Notes: generated from the sequence alone by a model not told the origin. Positions 37,977 through 45,775 are shown, counted from the stretch's first letter. The stretch is 64,000 bases of DNA from Mesorhizobium sp. (GCA_019635735.1 JAHBYX010000007.1:124001-188000), one strand, 5' to 3'. Numbers and translations are program-made.

Positions 37977-39292
37977 CAGGGTTGTCCCACCGTTTCGTCG
38001 AGTTCTGAATAGTCGGGGATGACGCGCTCGATCGCGGCACCGGCGCGGATGACCGTGCGGTCGCTCTCCGGCCGCGACAGGAGCTCGGTCCATGACCGGC
38101 CCTTGAAGATCACCAGATCGGCGGCGCCGCCGGGCTTCAGCGTGCCGGCATCGCTCAGGCCCATCGCCATGGCCGGGAAGGCGCCGACCGTCTTCGGCCA
38201 GTCGGCGACCGGATGGTCGAACTGGGCGATGCGGGTCGCCATGCGGTAGACTTCAAGCATGTCGAGGTCGCCATAGGCGTAGAACGGATCGCGGGTATTG
38301 TCGGAGGCAACCGCGACGTTGATGCCGCGCGCCTTCATCTCGTGCAGAAGCGTGATGCCGCGCCAGCGCGGCGTGGTGCGGTCGTGGCGGCGGTCCTGCA
38401 GATACATGTTGCACATCGGCAGCGAGACGACCGACAGGCCGGCCTGGGCGACCGTGTCGAGCGTGCGCAGCACGTCGGCATCGGGTTGTCGGGCGAGCGA
38501 GCAGCAATGGCCGACGAGGATCTTGCCGGTGAAGCCGTGGCGGATGGCGGCCTCGGCGATCAGGCGCAGCGAAACGGCTTCCACGTCGTCGGTCTCGTCG
38601 GCGTGGAAGTCGAGGTCGAGGCCCCGCTGCATGGCCTCCTCGAAGACGCGGTCGATCATCTCGACCACGTCGGGAACCATGTAGGTGACGGCGCCGAGCA
38701 CGCCGCCGGCACGTGCGACCCGGTCGGCGAGACGGGAGAACCATTCGCCGTCGCGGATCGTTTCGACACCGGCGAGCGAAGCGGCCTGCAGCTCGATGCG
38801 TCCCGCCCAGCGCTCGCGCATCGCGGTGAAGACGTCCCAGGAGATGGTTTCCTGCGGGAAGACCGAATCGAGATGGGTGCGGATCGCCTTGGTGCCGTGC
38901 GCATAGGCGGTGCGTAGCGAGAACTCCATGCGCCGCTCGACGTCGCTCGCGTTCCAGAACGCCATGCGGTCGGTGCCGACGGCGGTCAGCGCGCCCATGA
39001 AGGAGCCGTCGGGATTGGGCATGCGCGGCCAGATATGACCCTTGTCGAGATGGGTATGGCAGTCGACGAAGGCGGGCAGCACGATGCGGCCGGCGAGGTT
39101 GACCGAGCGCGGCGGCAGGGGCTTGTCGCCGCGCGGGGCGATCGCCTTGATCCTGCCCTCGGCGATCGAGATGTCGGCGCGCACAAAGCCGTCGCGGTCG
39201 GGCTTGCCGGCGAGGCCCTCGGCCGTGGAGGCGTGAAGCCTGGCGTCGGCTAGGACATACCAGCCGCTGGTCGGGATGGAGAGGGCGGTCAT
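37976..39292 (-). CDS. Cytosine deaminase-like amidohydrolase
   Basis: A 438-residue amidohydrolase-superfamily enzyme of the CodA/isoguanine deaminase branch. Metal and catalytic motifs are VDCHTHLDKGHIW near residue 77, LDFHADETDDVEA, GKILVGHCCSLA and VAVASDNTRDPFYAYGD. This family deaminates cytosine, isocytosine and other amino-substituted azines. It follows the permease by 7 nt and precedes the FAD oxidase with overlapping codons. In context it should act on an imported nitrogen heterocycle; plain cytosine salvage would not explain the FAD oxidase and reductases. Confidence 0.86.
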   Translation of the reverse strand: MTALSIPTSGWYVLADARLHASTAEGLAGKPDRDGFVRADISIAEGRIKAIAPRGDKPLPPRSVNLAGRIVLPAFVDCHTHLDKGHIWPRMPNPDGSFMGALTAVGTDRMAFWNASDVERRMEFSLRTAYAHGTKAIRTHLDSVFPQETISWDVFTAMRERWAGRIELQAASLAGVETIRDGEWFSRLADRVARAGGVLGAVTYMVPDVVEMIDRVFEEAMQRGLDLDFHADETDDVEAVSLRLIAEAAIRHGFTGKILVGHCCSLARQPDADVLRTLDTVAQAGLSVVSLPMCNMYLQDRRHDRTTPRWRGITLLHEMKARGINVAVASDNTRDPFYAYGDLDMLEVYRMATRIAQFDHPVADWPKTVGAFPAMAMGLSDAGTLKPGGAADLVIFKGRSWTELLSRPESDRTVIRAGAAIERVIPDYSELDETVGQP

Positions 39293-39299
39293 GTCGGTC

Positions 39300-40154
39300 T
39301 CACCGCTCCTGCTTCAGCGCACTCTCGTGCCAGCGGCGCAGCATCATGTGCGAGATCCAGGTGAGCGTCATGAAGATGACGATGCCGGTGAGCGAGATCA
39401 GCATCAAAGCGGCGAAGAGCCGCGCCGTGCGGAGCCGGTAGCCGCTCTCGATGATGCGCGAGGCGAGGCCCGAGGACTGGCCGGCGGAGCCAGCGACGAA
39501 CTCGGCCACCACCGCGCCGATCAGCGCCAGGCCGCCGGCGATCTTCAGGCCGCCGAGGAAATAGGGCATCGCGGCGGGAACGCGCAGGTGCCACAACTCC
39601 TGCCAGCGCGTCGCGCCATTGAGCTTGAACAGGTCGCGCAGGTTGCGGTCGACCGAGTTGAGGCCGAGCGTCGTGTTGGACAGGATCGGGAAGAAGGCGA
39701 CGATCCAGGCGCAGAGGAGGAGTTTTGCCGTCTGGTTGTCGACGTAGATGTTGATGAGCGGGAAGATCGCCACGATCGGCGTCACCTGCAGCACGATGGC
39801 GAAGGGGAAGAACGACATCTCGACCCATTTCGACTGTGCGAAGAGGACGGCGAGGCCGACGCCGCCGACGACGGCGAGAAGCAGGCTGAGGCCGGTGATG
39901 CGCAGTGTGGTGAGCAGCGACGTGAACAGGAGTTCGCGGTCATCGATGAGAGCCCGCAGCACGTCGACCGGGCGTGGCAGGATATAGTGCGGGATCTCGT
40001 TCCAGACGACGATGCGGTCCCACAGGAAGATCGCCAGGCACATGATGGCGAGCGGCAGAACCCACTTGCCGATCCGCTCCAGCCGCGCGGCGCGCAGCCG
40101 GCGCATCTCCTCGGCGTCGAGCGGCACGGGCGCGGACTGGTCAATGGATGCCAT
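39300..40154 (-). CDS. ABC transporter permease (nitrate/sulfonate/taurine-type)
   Basis: A 284-residue inner-membrane permease with about six membrane segments. The cytoplasmic EAA-type loop LFKLNGATRWQELWHLRVPAAMPYFLGGLKIAGGLA, near residue 185, contacts the ATPase. It belongs to the SsuC/TauC/ThiX-like class that works with NMT1/THI5-type binding proteins. Its start overlaps the end of the ATPase gene by 14 nt. The operon partners define a three-part importer for an unknown, probably heterocyclic, substrate. Confidence 0.9.
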   Translation of the reverse strand: MASIDQSAPVPLDAEEMRRLRAARLERIGKWVLPLAIMCLAIFLWDRIVVWNEIPHYILPRPVDVLRALIDDRELLFTSLLTTLRITGLSLLLAVVGGVGLAVLFAQSKWVEMSFFPFAIVLQVTPIVAIFPLINIYVDNQTAKLLLCAWIVAFFPILSNTTLGLNSVDRNLRDLFKLNGATRWQELWHLRVPAAMPYFLGGLKIAGGLALIGAVVAEFVAGSAGQSSGLASRIIESGYRLRTARLFAALMLISLTGIVIFMTLTWISHMMLRRWHESALKQER

Positions 40155-40947
40155 CGAACGCTCCCGCCTTGGTGAGGGCCGGCGCGTCCATCGCCCGGCC
40201 GAGAACGTCGGATGTCTTGCGGCAGAGCGCGGCATAGTCCGCCGAGGTGCGGAAGACCTCGTCGCGCGGGTAGGGCGCGTCGACCTCGACCTCCTCGAAC
40301 ACGCGGCCCGGACGCGCCGCCATGACGACGATGCGGTTGGACAGGAAAACGCTCTCGAAGACGCTGTGCGTGACGAAGACGACGGTGAAGCGCTCGTCCT
40401 GCCAGAGTTCCAGGAGATCGTTGTTGAGCTTGAAGCGGGTGATCTCGTCGAGCGCGGCGAAGGGCTCGTCCATCAAAAGCACGCGCGGCTTGGTGACGAG
40501 GCCGCGGGCAATCGAGACGCGCATCTTCATGCCGCCAGAGAGTTCGCGCGGGACCGCGTTCTCGAAGCCCGTCAGGTGGACGCGCTCCAAGAGTTCGGCG
40601 ATGGCCGGCGTGGCTTCGCGGCGCGACACCCCCTTGAGCCGGAGCGGCAGCCAGACATTGTCGAAGACGCTCGCCCAGGGCATAAGCGTCGGCTCCTGGA
40701 AGACGAAGCCGATGTCGGTCTGCGCGAGAGGCGGGCCGCGCCAGTCGAGAACGCCGGTGGTCGGCGAGGAGAGGCCGGCGATGATGCGCAGCGCTGTCGA
40801 CTTGCCGCAGCCGGACGGCCCGAGCAGGCTCAGGAAATCGCCCTCGCGCAGCGTCAGGTCGACGCGATCGAGAGCGGTCACGCCGTTGGAAAAGGTCTTC
40901 CCGACGGCGCGCATGATGAGGAGCGGCGCGCCGCCGGCAGGTTTCAT
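40141..40947 (-). CDS. ABC transporter ATP-binding protein (SsuB/TauB-like)
   Basis: A 268-residue ATPase. Walker A is LLGPSGCGKSTAL (about residues 42-54), the Q-loop GFVFQEPTLMPW, the signature ELSGGMKMRVSIARGL, Walker B VLLMDEPFAALDE and the switch His VFVTHSVFES. It energises the neighbouring permease. ATG 40947 is chosen; an in-frame TTG at 40956 is possible. It lies 15 nt after the binding-protein stop. The C-terminal tail shows no extra regulatory domain. Confidence 0.92.
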   Translation of the reverse strand: MKPAGGAPLLIMRAVGKTFSNGVTALDRVDLTLREGDFLSLLGPSGCGKSTALRIIAGLSSPTTGVLDWRGPPLAQTDIGFVFQEPTLMPWASVFDNVWLPLRLKGVSRREATPAIAELLERVHLTGFENAVPRELSGGMKMRVSIARGLVTKPRVLLMDEPFAALDEITRFKLNNDLLELWQDERFTVVFVTHSVFESVFLSNRIVVMAARPGRVFEEVEVDAPYPRDEVFRTSADYAALCRKTSDVLGRAMDAPALTKAGAFDGIH

Positions 40948-40962
40948 TTCAGGCAAGATGGT

Positions 40963-41964
40963 TCACTTCTTGAGGTCGAGGCCGACGCCCTTGTTGACGA
41001 AGTCGAGTGTGTAGGCCTTCTTTATGTCGATGCCTTCCGGCAGGACCTTGGCCGCGACCATCTTGTCGTAGAAGCTCTTCATCCGCTCGTCGGTCATGGC
41101 GCCGATGCCGAGCTTCTCGGTGTCGCCCGAATCGACGATGCCGAACTTCTTCATCTGCTCGATCGAGAAGGCGATCTGCTCGTCGGTGATCTCGGGATTG
41201 TCCTTCTTGATCATCTCGTTGGCGGCCTTGTTGTCGCCGTAGAGGTAATTGTACCAGCCCTTGGCCGAGCCATCGACGAAGCACTTCACGACTTCGGGAC
41301 GCTTTTCGATGGTCTCGCGCATGGTCTCGATGGTCGTGGCATACGTGTCGAAGCCGTAGTCGGCGAGCAGGAACTGGTTCGGCACGAAGCCGCCTTCCTT
41401 CTCGACCGCGTAGGGTTCGGAGGTGACGTAGCCCTGCTGCACCGACTTCTTGTTGGCGATGAAGGGCGCCGGGTTGAAGGTGTAGGGAATGCGCTTGGCA
41501 GGATCGAAGCCGAACTCGGTGATCATCCACTGGAAGTAGGACTGGAAGCCCTCGTCGCCGAGGATGTACTGCTCGGCGCCCTTCAGGCTCTCCCAGGTGT
41601 CGAGGCCTTCGCCCGGATGGCTCATCAGCACCTGCGGCTCCTTCTGGAAGGAGGCCGCGACGATGACGACCGGGATGTTCTCCTGCACGGCCGAGAAGGC
41701 CTGCAGCATGTTGCCGCCCATGTAGAAGTCGATCTTGCCGGCGAGCAGCAGCGGACGACCCGTCACCTGCGGTCCGCCCATGGCGATCGTCACGTCGAGG
41801 CCGCAGGCCTTGTAGGTGCCGTCGGCCACCGACTGGTAGTAGCCGCCATGCTCGGCCTGGGCGAACCAGTTGGTCTGGAAGGTCACCTTCTCCTGAGCCG
41901 AGGCGAGGCTCGAAGCCCCCAGCAGCGACAGCGCCGCAACCGACATCAACAGTTTCGTCTTCAT
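40963..41964 (-). CDS. NMT1/THI5-like ABC substrate-binding protein
   Basis: A 333-residue periplasmic binding protein with a signal peptide (MKTKLLMSVAALSLLGASSLASA). VTFQTNWFAQAEHGGYYQSVADGTY is the typical start of NMT1/THI5-like proteins, whose relatives bind pyrimidines such as hydroxymethylpyrimidine, as well as sulfonates and riboflavin. It is the first gene of the seven-gene leftward operon. The co-encoded cytosine-deaminase-like enzyme supports a pyrimidine or similar ring as ligand; this is inferred. A palindrome in the shared upstream region may control expression. Confidence 0.88.
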   Translation of the reverse strand: MKTKLLMSVAALSLLGASSLASAQEKVTFQTNWFAQAEHGGYYQSVADGTYKACGLDVTIAMGGPQVTGRPLLLAGKIDFYMGGNMLQAFSAVQENIPVVIVAASFQKEPQVLMSHPGEGLDTWESLKGAEQYILGDEGFQSYFQWMITEFGFDPAKRIPYTFNPAPFIANKKSVQQGYVTSEPYAVEKEGGFVPNQFLLADYGFDTYATTIETMRETIEKRPEVVKCFVDGSAKGWYNYLYGDNKAANEMIKKDNPEITDEQIAFSIEQMKKFGIVDSGDTEKLGIGAMTDERMKSFYDKMVAAKVLPEGIDIKKAYTLDFVNKGVGLDLKK

Positions 41965-42167
41965 TACACCACCCCTTGTTGAGCCGGTCGGCGGACGCGC
42001 CGGCTTCTGGAATCCAGAGGAACAAAATGCAAAGCCCGTGCCAAGATCCGGTCGCGACGAAAGCAGTCGCGGACTGGGGAATTGCCCCCGGCGTCCGGTC
42101 TAGGCTGGTGCCACAGCGGGCACGGTGCCCAAATTTTGAGCGGCTGTCCATCGCCGTCGGCATAAGC

Positions 42168-42183
42168 CAACAATTGATTGTTG
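42168..42183. promoter_or_regulatory. 16-bp palindrome in the divergent region between transporter operon and RidA/creatininase genes
   Basis: CAACAAT (42168-42174), TG, ATTGTTG (42177-42183) form perfect arms. The site is 204 nt from the binding-protein start and 51 nt before the RidA ATG, so one regulator could control both operons. No regulator gene lies next to it. Confidence 0.6.
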
Positions 42184-42233
42184 AATGTGCATCCGCGGAG
42201 GGGCATAGGGTGCCGCGAATACAGGACTCGCCG

Positions 42234-42617
42234 ATGCACCGCCCGCTCAATCCCCCCTCGATCAGACCGCCCTTCGCCCGCTACAGCCACGGCCTGGAGG
42301 TCGAAGCCGGCAAGCGGATCGTCGCGGTGTCGGGGCAGCTTGGCGTCAACGCCGACGACACCGTGCCGGAGAGCGTCGCGGAGCAGGCGGAGCTATGCTT
42401 CGCCAATATCGCGGCGATCCTGGGCGAGGCGGGCATGACGCTGGCCGACATCGTGCGCATCAACGCCTATGTCACACACCGCGCCTACATGAAGCACTAT
42501 ATGGAGGTGCGGGACCGGATCGTGTCCGATCCGCCGCCGGCTTCGACGCTGATGATCGTCGGCGGGTTCACGCGGCCGGAGTTCAAGGTCGAGATCGAAG
42601 TGATCGCGGCCGGCTGA
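42234..42617 (+). CDS. RidA/YjgF-family protein
   Basis: A 127-residue RidA-type protein: RPPFARYSHGLEVEAG, VAVSGQLGVNADDTVPESVAEQAELCFANIAAIL and the C-terminal GGFTRPEFKVEIEVIAAG. RidA proteins hydrolyse reactive enamine/imine intermediates, and relatives in pyrimidine breakdown (RutC) act on aminoacrylates. A GTG at 42210 preceded by GGAGGGG could be the real start and would add eight residues. It starts the rightward unit with the creatininase-family gene, opposite the transporter operon, which supports a joint nitrogen-compound pathway. Confidence 0.85.
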   Translation: MHRPLNPPSIRPPFARYSHGLEVEAGKRIVAVSGQLGVNADDTVPESVAEQAELCFANIAAILGEAGMTLADIVRINAYVTHRAYMKHYMEVRDRIVSDPPPASTLMIVGGFTRPEFKVEIEVIAAG

Positions 42618-42654
42618 CCGTCGATCGCGGGCTAGCGCAGGCAAGGAGAGCGAG

Positions 42655-43464
42655 ATGGCGCGACGCGTCTGGTGGGGCGATTTCCCGACGACGGACTATG
42701 CCTCGATTGACCCGGAGGCGACGATCGCGGTGCTGCCGGTGGCGGCGATCGAGCAGCACGGGCCGCATCTGCCGGTGTCGACCGACACGTCGATCATGAA
42801 CGGCATGCTTTCGACCGTGATCGACCGGCTGCCGGCGGCGCTCGACGTGCGCATCCTGCCGGTGCAGGCGGTCGGCAAGTCGAACGAACACCTGCATGCG
42901 CCCGGCACGCTGACGCTGCCGGCGACGACGCTGATCGAGGCGTGGACGGAGCTCGGCGCGTCGGTGGCGCGGGCGGGGGTGAGGAAACTCGTTATCGTCA
43001 ACTCGCACGGCGGCAACGAGGAGATCATGGGAATCGTGTCGCGCGAACTGCGGGTGCGGTTCGCCATGATGTCGGTGAAGACGAGCTGGATGCGCTTCGG
43101 CAAGCCGGACGGGCTCTATTCCGACATCGAGGGCCGCTACGGCATCCATGGCGGTGACGTCGAGACGTCGCTGATGCTGCATTTCCGGCCCGATCTCGTC
43201 GACATGCGCAAGGCGCAGGATTTCGTCTCGCGGGTGCAGGCGGCGGAAGAGGCCTTCGGCCTGTTGCGCCACACCGGCACGCACGCGTTTGCCTGGATCG
43301 CCAGCGACCTGAACCCGAACGGTGTGGTGGGGGAGGCCTCGAAGGCAACCGCGGAGAAGGGCAGGCTGACCGCCGAGCACCAGGCGGCCGGCTTCGTGCG
43401 GCTGCTGGAAGACGTGCGGCAGGCGGCGCTCGGCGAGTGGATCAGCGATCCCTACCGGGAGTAG
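42655..43464 (+). CDS. Creatininase-family amidohydrolase
   Basis: A 269-residue member of the creatininase family, whose members open cyclic amides such as creatinine or deformylate FAPy compounds. Metal ligands are expected in EQHGPHLPVSTDT (Glu, His and Asp, near residue 33) and VNSHGGNEE near 120; a further block is YGIHGGDVETSLML. GGAGAGCG precedes the ATG. It follows the RidA gene by 37 nt. Together with the deaminase it suggests hydrolysis of a cyclic N-compound; true creatininase activity is not proven by the motifs. Confidence 0.87.
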   Translation: MARRVWWGDFPTTDYASIDPEATIAVLPVAAIEQHGPHLPVSTDTSIMNGMLSTVIDRLPAALDVRILPVQAVGKSNEHLHAPGTLTLPATTLIEAWTELGASVARAGVRKLVIVNSHGGNEEIMGIVSRELRVRFAMMSVKTSWMRFGKPDGLYSDIEGRYGIHGGDVETSLMLHFRPDLVDMRKAQDFVSRVQAAEEAFGLLRHTGTHAFAWIASDLNPNGVVGEASKATAEKGRLTAEHQAAGFVRLLEDVRQAALGEWISDPYRE

Positions 43465-43537
43465 AGGCGGGCGGTATCAGGAGATGTCAGCATGGTTGGG
43501 CGGCCAGCTTTCCATTGCATGATATGTTGATATCAAC

Positions 43538-43568
43538 GGAAACGGGCAGAAGTCCCTGTGCCGTTTCC
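43538..43568 (+). promoter_or_regulatory. 5' leader hairpin directly before the ribosome site of the first YciI gene
   Basis: GGAAACGG (43538-43545) pairs with CCGTTTCC (43561-43568); with one bulged G the stem extends to ten pairs. The stem ends exactly at the AGGAGG ribosome site (43569-43574). A perfect 12-bp palindrome GTTGATATCAAC (43526-43537) lies immediately upstream. Both could control the YciI gene. Confidence 0.5.
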
Positions 43569-43576
43569 AGGAGGGT

Positions 43577-43918
43577 GTGTTGGAATTCCTGTTCATCATC
43601 AGCCACGACAGCGCGTTTCGTCCCGATCCGAAGCTCTTGTCCGACATAAGGAGGTGGAACGAAGCCGCTGAGGCAAAAGGGGTTCGCGTCGACGGCAAGC
43701 CTCTTGAGCCGGCAAGCGCGGCGGTGACCGTCAGGTTGCGCGACGGCAAGGAGAAGATCGACTTCGCGCCGTTCTCGTCATCTGAGGAACAGATGTGCGC
43801 CTACGAACTGGTGCGCTGCAGCGGCATGGACGAGGCCGTCGCCCTTGCCAAGACCCATCCGATGGCCCGTGCCGCGACCATCGAGGTGCGGCCGGTCTGG
43901 GGGGCGATGCAGGTGTGA
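43577..43918 (+). CDS. YciI-like (YCII/DGPF-related) protein 1
   Basis: A 113-residue protein of the YciI fold: EFLFIISHDSAFRPDPKLL at the start, KPLEPASAAVTVRLRDGKEKIDFAPFSSSEEQMCAYELVR in the middle (the DGPF-like strand is DFAPF here), and ATIEVRPVWG at the end. It starts with GTG at 43577 or TTG at 43580; AGGAGG suits the latter better. Such proteins cluster with ECF42-type sigma factors, as here. The function of YciI/DGPF proteins in these clusters is not known. Confidence 0.78.
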   Translation: MLEFLFIISHDSAFRPDPKLLSDIRRWNEAAEAKGVRVDGKPLEPASAAVTVRLRDGKEKIDFAPFSSSEEQMCAYELVRCSGMDEAVALAKTHPMARAATIEVRPVWGAMQV

Positions 43919-44013
43919 GGCCCGGCATCGGCGCGGCCGTTGTCTTCGACGGCCCTGGTGCGAGCGCGTGCCTGCCGAAGGTTGGAGATGAGGGCGGCTT
44001 CGATGATATGCAT
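43801..44013 (-). CDS. Possible small ORF under the leftward ECF-type promoter
   Basis: A 70-codon frame on the minus strand, MHIIEAALISNLRQARARTR at the start. AGGAG lies eight bases before its ATG, and a leftward TGTCGA-N17-CGAC element (44081-44055) plus a 16-bp palindrome stand just upstream. Its second half is antisense to the YciI gene, and its composition there looks like a shadow. It may be a true leader peptide, an mRNA start without function, or an antisense RNA. I do not recognise any family. Confidence 0.25.
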   Translation of the reverse strand: MHIIEAALISNLRQARARTRAVEDNGRADAGPHTCIAPQTGRTSMVAARAIGWVLARATASSMPLQRTSS

Positions 44014-44030
44014 TGTTTCGCTCCTGCTGT

Positions 44031-44046
44031 GGGAGCACGTGCTCCC
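44031..44046. promoter_or_regulatory. Perfect 16-bp palindrome GGGAGCACGTGCTCCC
   Basis: It is fully self-complementary, with flanks CTGCT and AGCAG that extend the dyad with small bulges. It falls between the leftward promoter-like element and the AGGAG of the small minus-strand frame, at the expected 5' end of that RNA. It could be a leader hairpin or an operator. The surrounding gap 43919-44167 holds no other gene I can support. Confidence 0.6.
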
Positions 44047-44054
44047 GACAAGCA

Positions 44055-44081
44055 GTCGAGGCGGTCGAGCGAATTTCGACA
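44055..44081 (-). promoter_or_regulatory. Leftward ECF42-like promoter element
   Basis: On the minus strand TGTCGA (44081-44076), 17 nt, CGAC (44058-44055). From memory, ECF42-dependent promoters have TGTCGA at -35 and CG(A/T)C at -10. It mirrors the rightward element at 44109-44135. Confidence 0.5.
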
Positions 44082-44108
44082 GGGTGCCAAAAAAAGATTC
44101 TCGAAGGG

Positions 44109-44135
44109 TGTCGAAATCCGGCCTCGGGGAGCGAC
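44109..44135 (+). promoter_or_regulatory. Rightward ECF42-like promoter element before the second YciI gene
   Basis: TGTCGA (44109-44114), 17 nt, CGAC (44132-44135), 32 nt before the YciI start at 44168. The promoter would also serve the sigma factor gene further downstream, giving autoregulation. It forms a 9-bp inverted repeat with the leftward element (ATTTCGACA 44073-44081, TGTCGAAAT 44109-44117). Confidence 0.6.
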
Positions 44136-44167
44136 CATTCGTATAGTTTCCCAGAGGAGGACTTCGG

Positions 44168-44521
44168 ATGGACTTCGCGCTGCTGTTCTACATCGACGAG
44201 AGCCGTTTCGCCGGCATGTCGGCCGAGGAGGACCAGGAACTCCAGAAAGCGTGCCGCGACGAGGATTCGGCTCTCGAAAGGGCCGGCAAGCTGATCGCGG
44301 CAAGGGCGCTAAAACGTCCGGATACGGCCAAGACCGTCACCGTCCGGGAATCGAGGATCGTGCGGACGGACGGACCCTTCGCCGAGACCAAGGAACATCT
44401 GGGCGGGCTGATCCTGCTTCGCGCCGAAAGCATGGAGGAGGCGCTCGCCATTGCGGAAAAAGCGCCGCTCGCGCGCTACGCCCGCGTCGAGGTGAGGCCG
44501 GCCTATGACATCCGTGCCTGA
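44168..44521 (+). CDS. YciI/DGPF-domain protein 2
   Basis: A 117-residue protein with a textbook DGPF motif: TVRESRIVRTDGPFAETKEHLGGLILL near residue 62, and ALAIAEKAPLARYARVEVRPAYDI at the end. GGAGG lies before the ATG. It precedes the ECF sigma factor by 27 nt and is probably cotranscribed from the TGTCGA-type promoter upstream. In other bacteria DGPF genes are the direct targets of ECF42 sigma factors; their molecular function is unknown. Confidence 0.87.
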   Translation: MDFALLFYIDESRFAGMSAEEDQELQKACRDEDSALERAGKLIAARALKRPDTAKTVTVRESRIVRTDGPFAETKEHLGGLILLRAESMEEALAIAEKAPLARYARVEVRPAYDIRA

Positions 44522-44548
44522 AAGGGCCGGCCGCCGCCCCACCGCAGC

Positions 44549-45775
44549 ATGAGCCGCGCCGCCGTCGAAGAGGCCTACCGGACCCAATCGCGCCGCGTGC
44601 TGGCGACCCTGATCAGGCTCGTCGGCGGTTTCGACCGCGCCGAGGAGGCGATGGCCGACGCCTTTGCCGCCGCCGCGGAGCGGTGGCCGAGCGAAGGCGT
44701 GCCGCGCAATCCGTTCGCCTGGCTGGTCTCCGCCGGGCGTTTCAAGGCGATCGACCGGATTCGCAAATCGGCGCGGCAGGATGGATTGGCGGACGAACTC
44801 GCGCTGATAGCGGAGTGGGACGTCGAAGGACCCGACGCCATGGACGAGCAGGCGATCGCCGACGACCAGCTGAGGCTGATCTTCACCTGCTGCCACCCGG
44901 CGCTGAGCCCGGAGGCGCAGGTGGCGCTGACATTGCGCGAGGTCGGCGGCCTCACGACGGAGGAAGTGGCGTCAGCCTTCCTCATGCCGGTGCCGACGAT
45001 GGCGCAGCGCATCGTGCGCGCCAAAGCAAAGATCCGCGACGAGAACATTCCGTACCGGACGCCCGATAGCGACGAACTGCCCGAGCGGCTCGAGTACGTC
45101 CTGGCCGTCCTCTATCTGATCTTCAACGAGGGCTACGCGGCTTCGTCGGGCGATGGCCTGACGCGAGCCGGCCTTTCCGGCGAGGCCATCCGGCTGACGC
45201 GGCTGCTCGTCTCGCTCCTGCCCGATCCGGAGACGTTCGGGTTGCTCGCGCTCATGCTGTTGCAGGATTCGCGGCGCGCCGCGCGCAGCGCGCCAGATGG
45301 ATCACCGGTGCTGTTCGAAGAGCAGGATCGCGGGCTGTGGGACCAGGCGCAGGTGGAGGAGGGCAAGAGGCTCGCAACGAGAGCCTTTGAAAGCGGCGAG
45401 GTCGGTTCGTATGCGATCCAGGCGGCAATCGCCGCGGAGCATGCATCAGCGGTCACGCGCGATGTCGACTGGCAGCGCATCGTTGTTCTCTACGACATGC
45501 TGCGTGAGGCACAGCCGTCCGCCGTGGTGGACCTCAACCGCGCCGCCGCCGTGGGCATGCGCGACGGACCTGAAGCGGGCGTCGCGCTGATCGACGCGCT
45601 GCTGGCCGCCGGCGAACTGAGGACCTACCAGCCCGCTCATGTGGCGCGCGCGGAATTGCTGCGCCGCGCCGGACGCGCGGCCGATGCAAGGGCTGCGTTT
45701 AAAGACGCGCTCGGGCTGGGGGGACCAGAGGCGGTCCGCCGTTTCATCAAGCGGCGGCTCGACGAAATCGGCTGA
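44549..45775 (+). CDS. ECF sigma factor with C-terminal TPR-like extension (ECF42-like)
   Basis: A 408-residue protein. The sigma2 region (VEEAYRTQSRRVLATLIRLVGGFDRAEEAMADAFAAAAE, RNPFAWLVSAGRFKAIDRIRK) and sigma4 region (LTLREVGGLTTEEVASAFLMPVPTMAQRIVRAKAKIRD) cover residues 1-175. A long C-terminal helical part (about 180-408, DUF6596 then TPR-like, ending ARAAFKDALGLGG) marks ECF42-type factors, which use this extension instead of an anti-sigma factor. The preceding YciI/DGPF genes are the usual partners. It converges with the PBP1C gene, 2 nt apart. Confidence 0.88.
   Translation: MSRAAVEEAYRTQSRRVLATLIRLVGGFDRAEEAMADAFAAAAERWPSEGVPRNPFAWLVSAGRFKAIDRIRKSARQDGLADELALIAEWDVEGPDAMDEQAIADDQLRLIFTCCHPALSPEAQVALTLREVGGLTTEEVASAFLMPVPTMAQRIVRAKAKIRDENIPYRTPDSDELPERLEYVLAVLYLIFNEGYAASSGDGLTRAGLSGEAIRLTRLLVSLLPDPETFGLLALMLLQDSRRAARSAPDGSPVLFEEQDRGLWDQAQVEEGKRLATRAFESGEVGSYAIQAAIAAEHASAVTRDVDWQRIVVLYDMLREAQPSAVVDLNRAAAVGMRDGPEAGVALIDALLAAGELRTYQPAHVARAELLRRAGRAADARAAFKDALGLGGPEAVRRFIKRRLDEIG

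Noticed and set aside
40012..41982. 656-codon plus-strand frame opposite the ABC transporter
   Set aside because: The minus strand encodes a complete binding protein, ATPase and permease with all motifs, so this frame is a shadow.
43731..44303. 190-codon minus-strand frame over the YciI region
   Set aside because: Its start lies inside the second YciI gene and the translation is Pro/Arg/Ser shadow sequence. The shorter frame from 44013 has a better ribosome site and is listed separately at low confidence.
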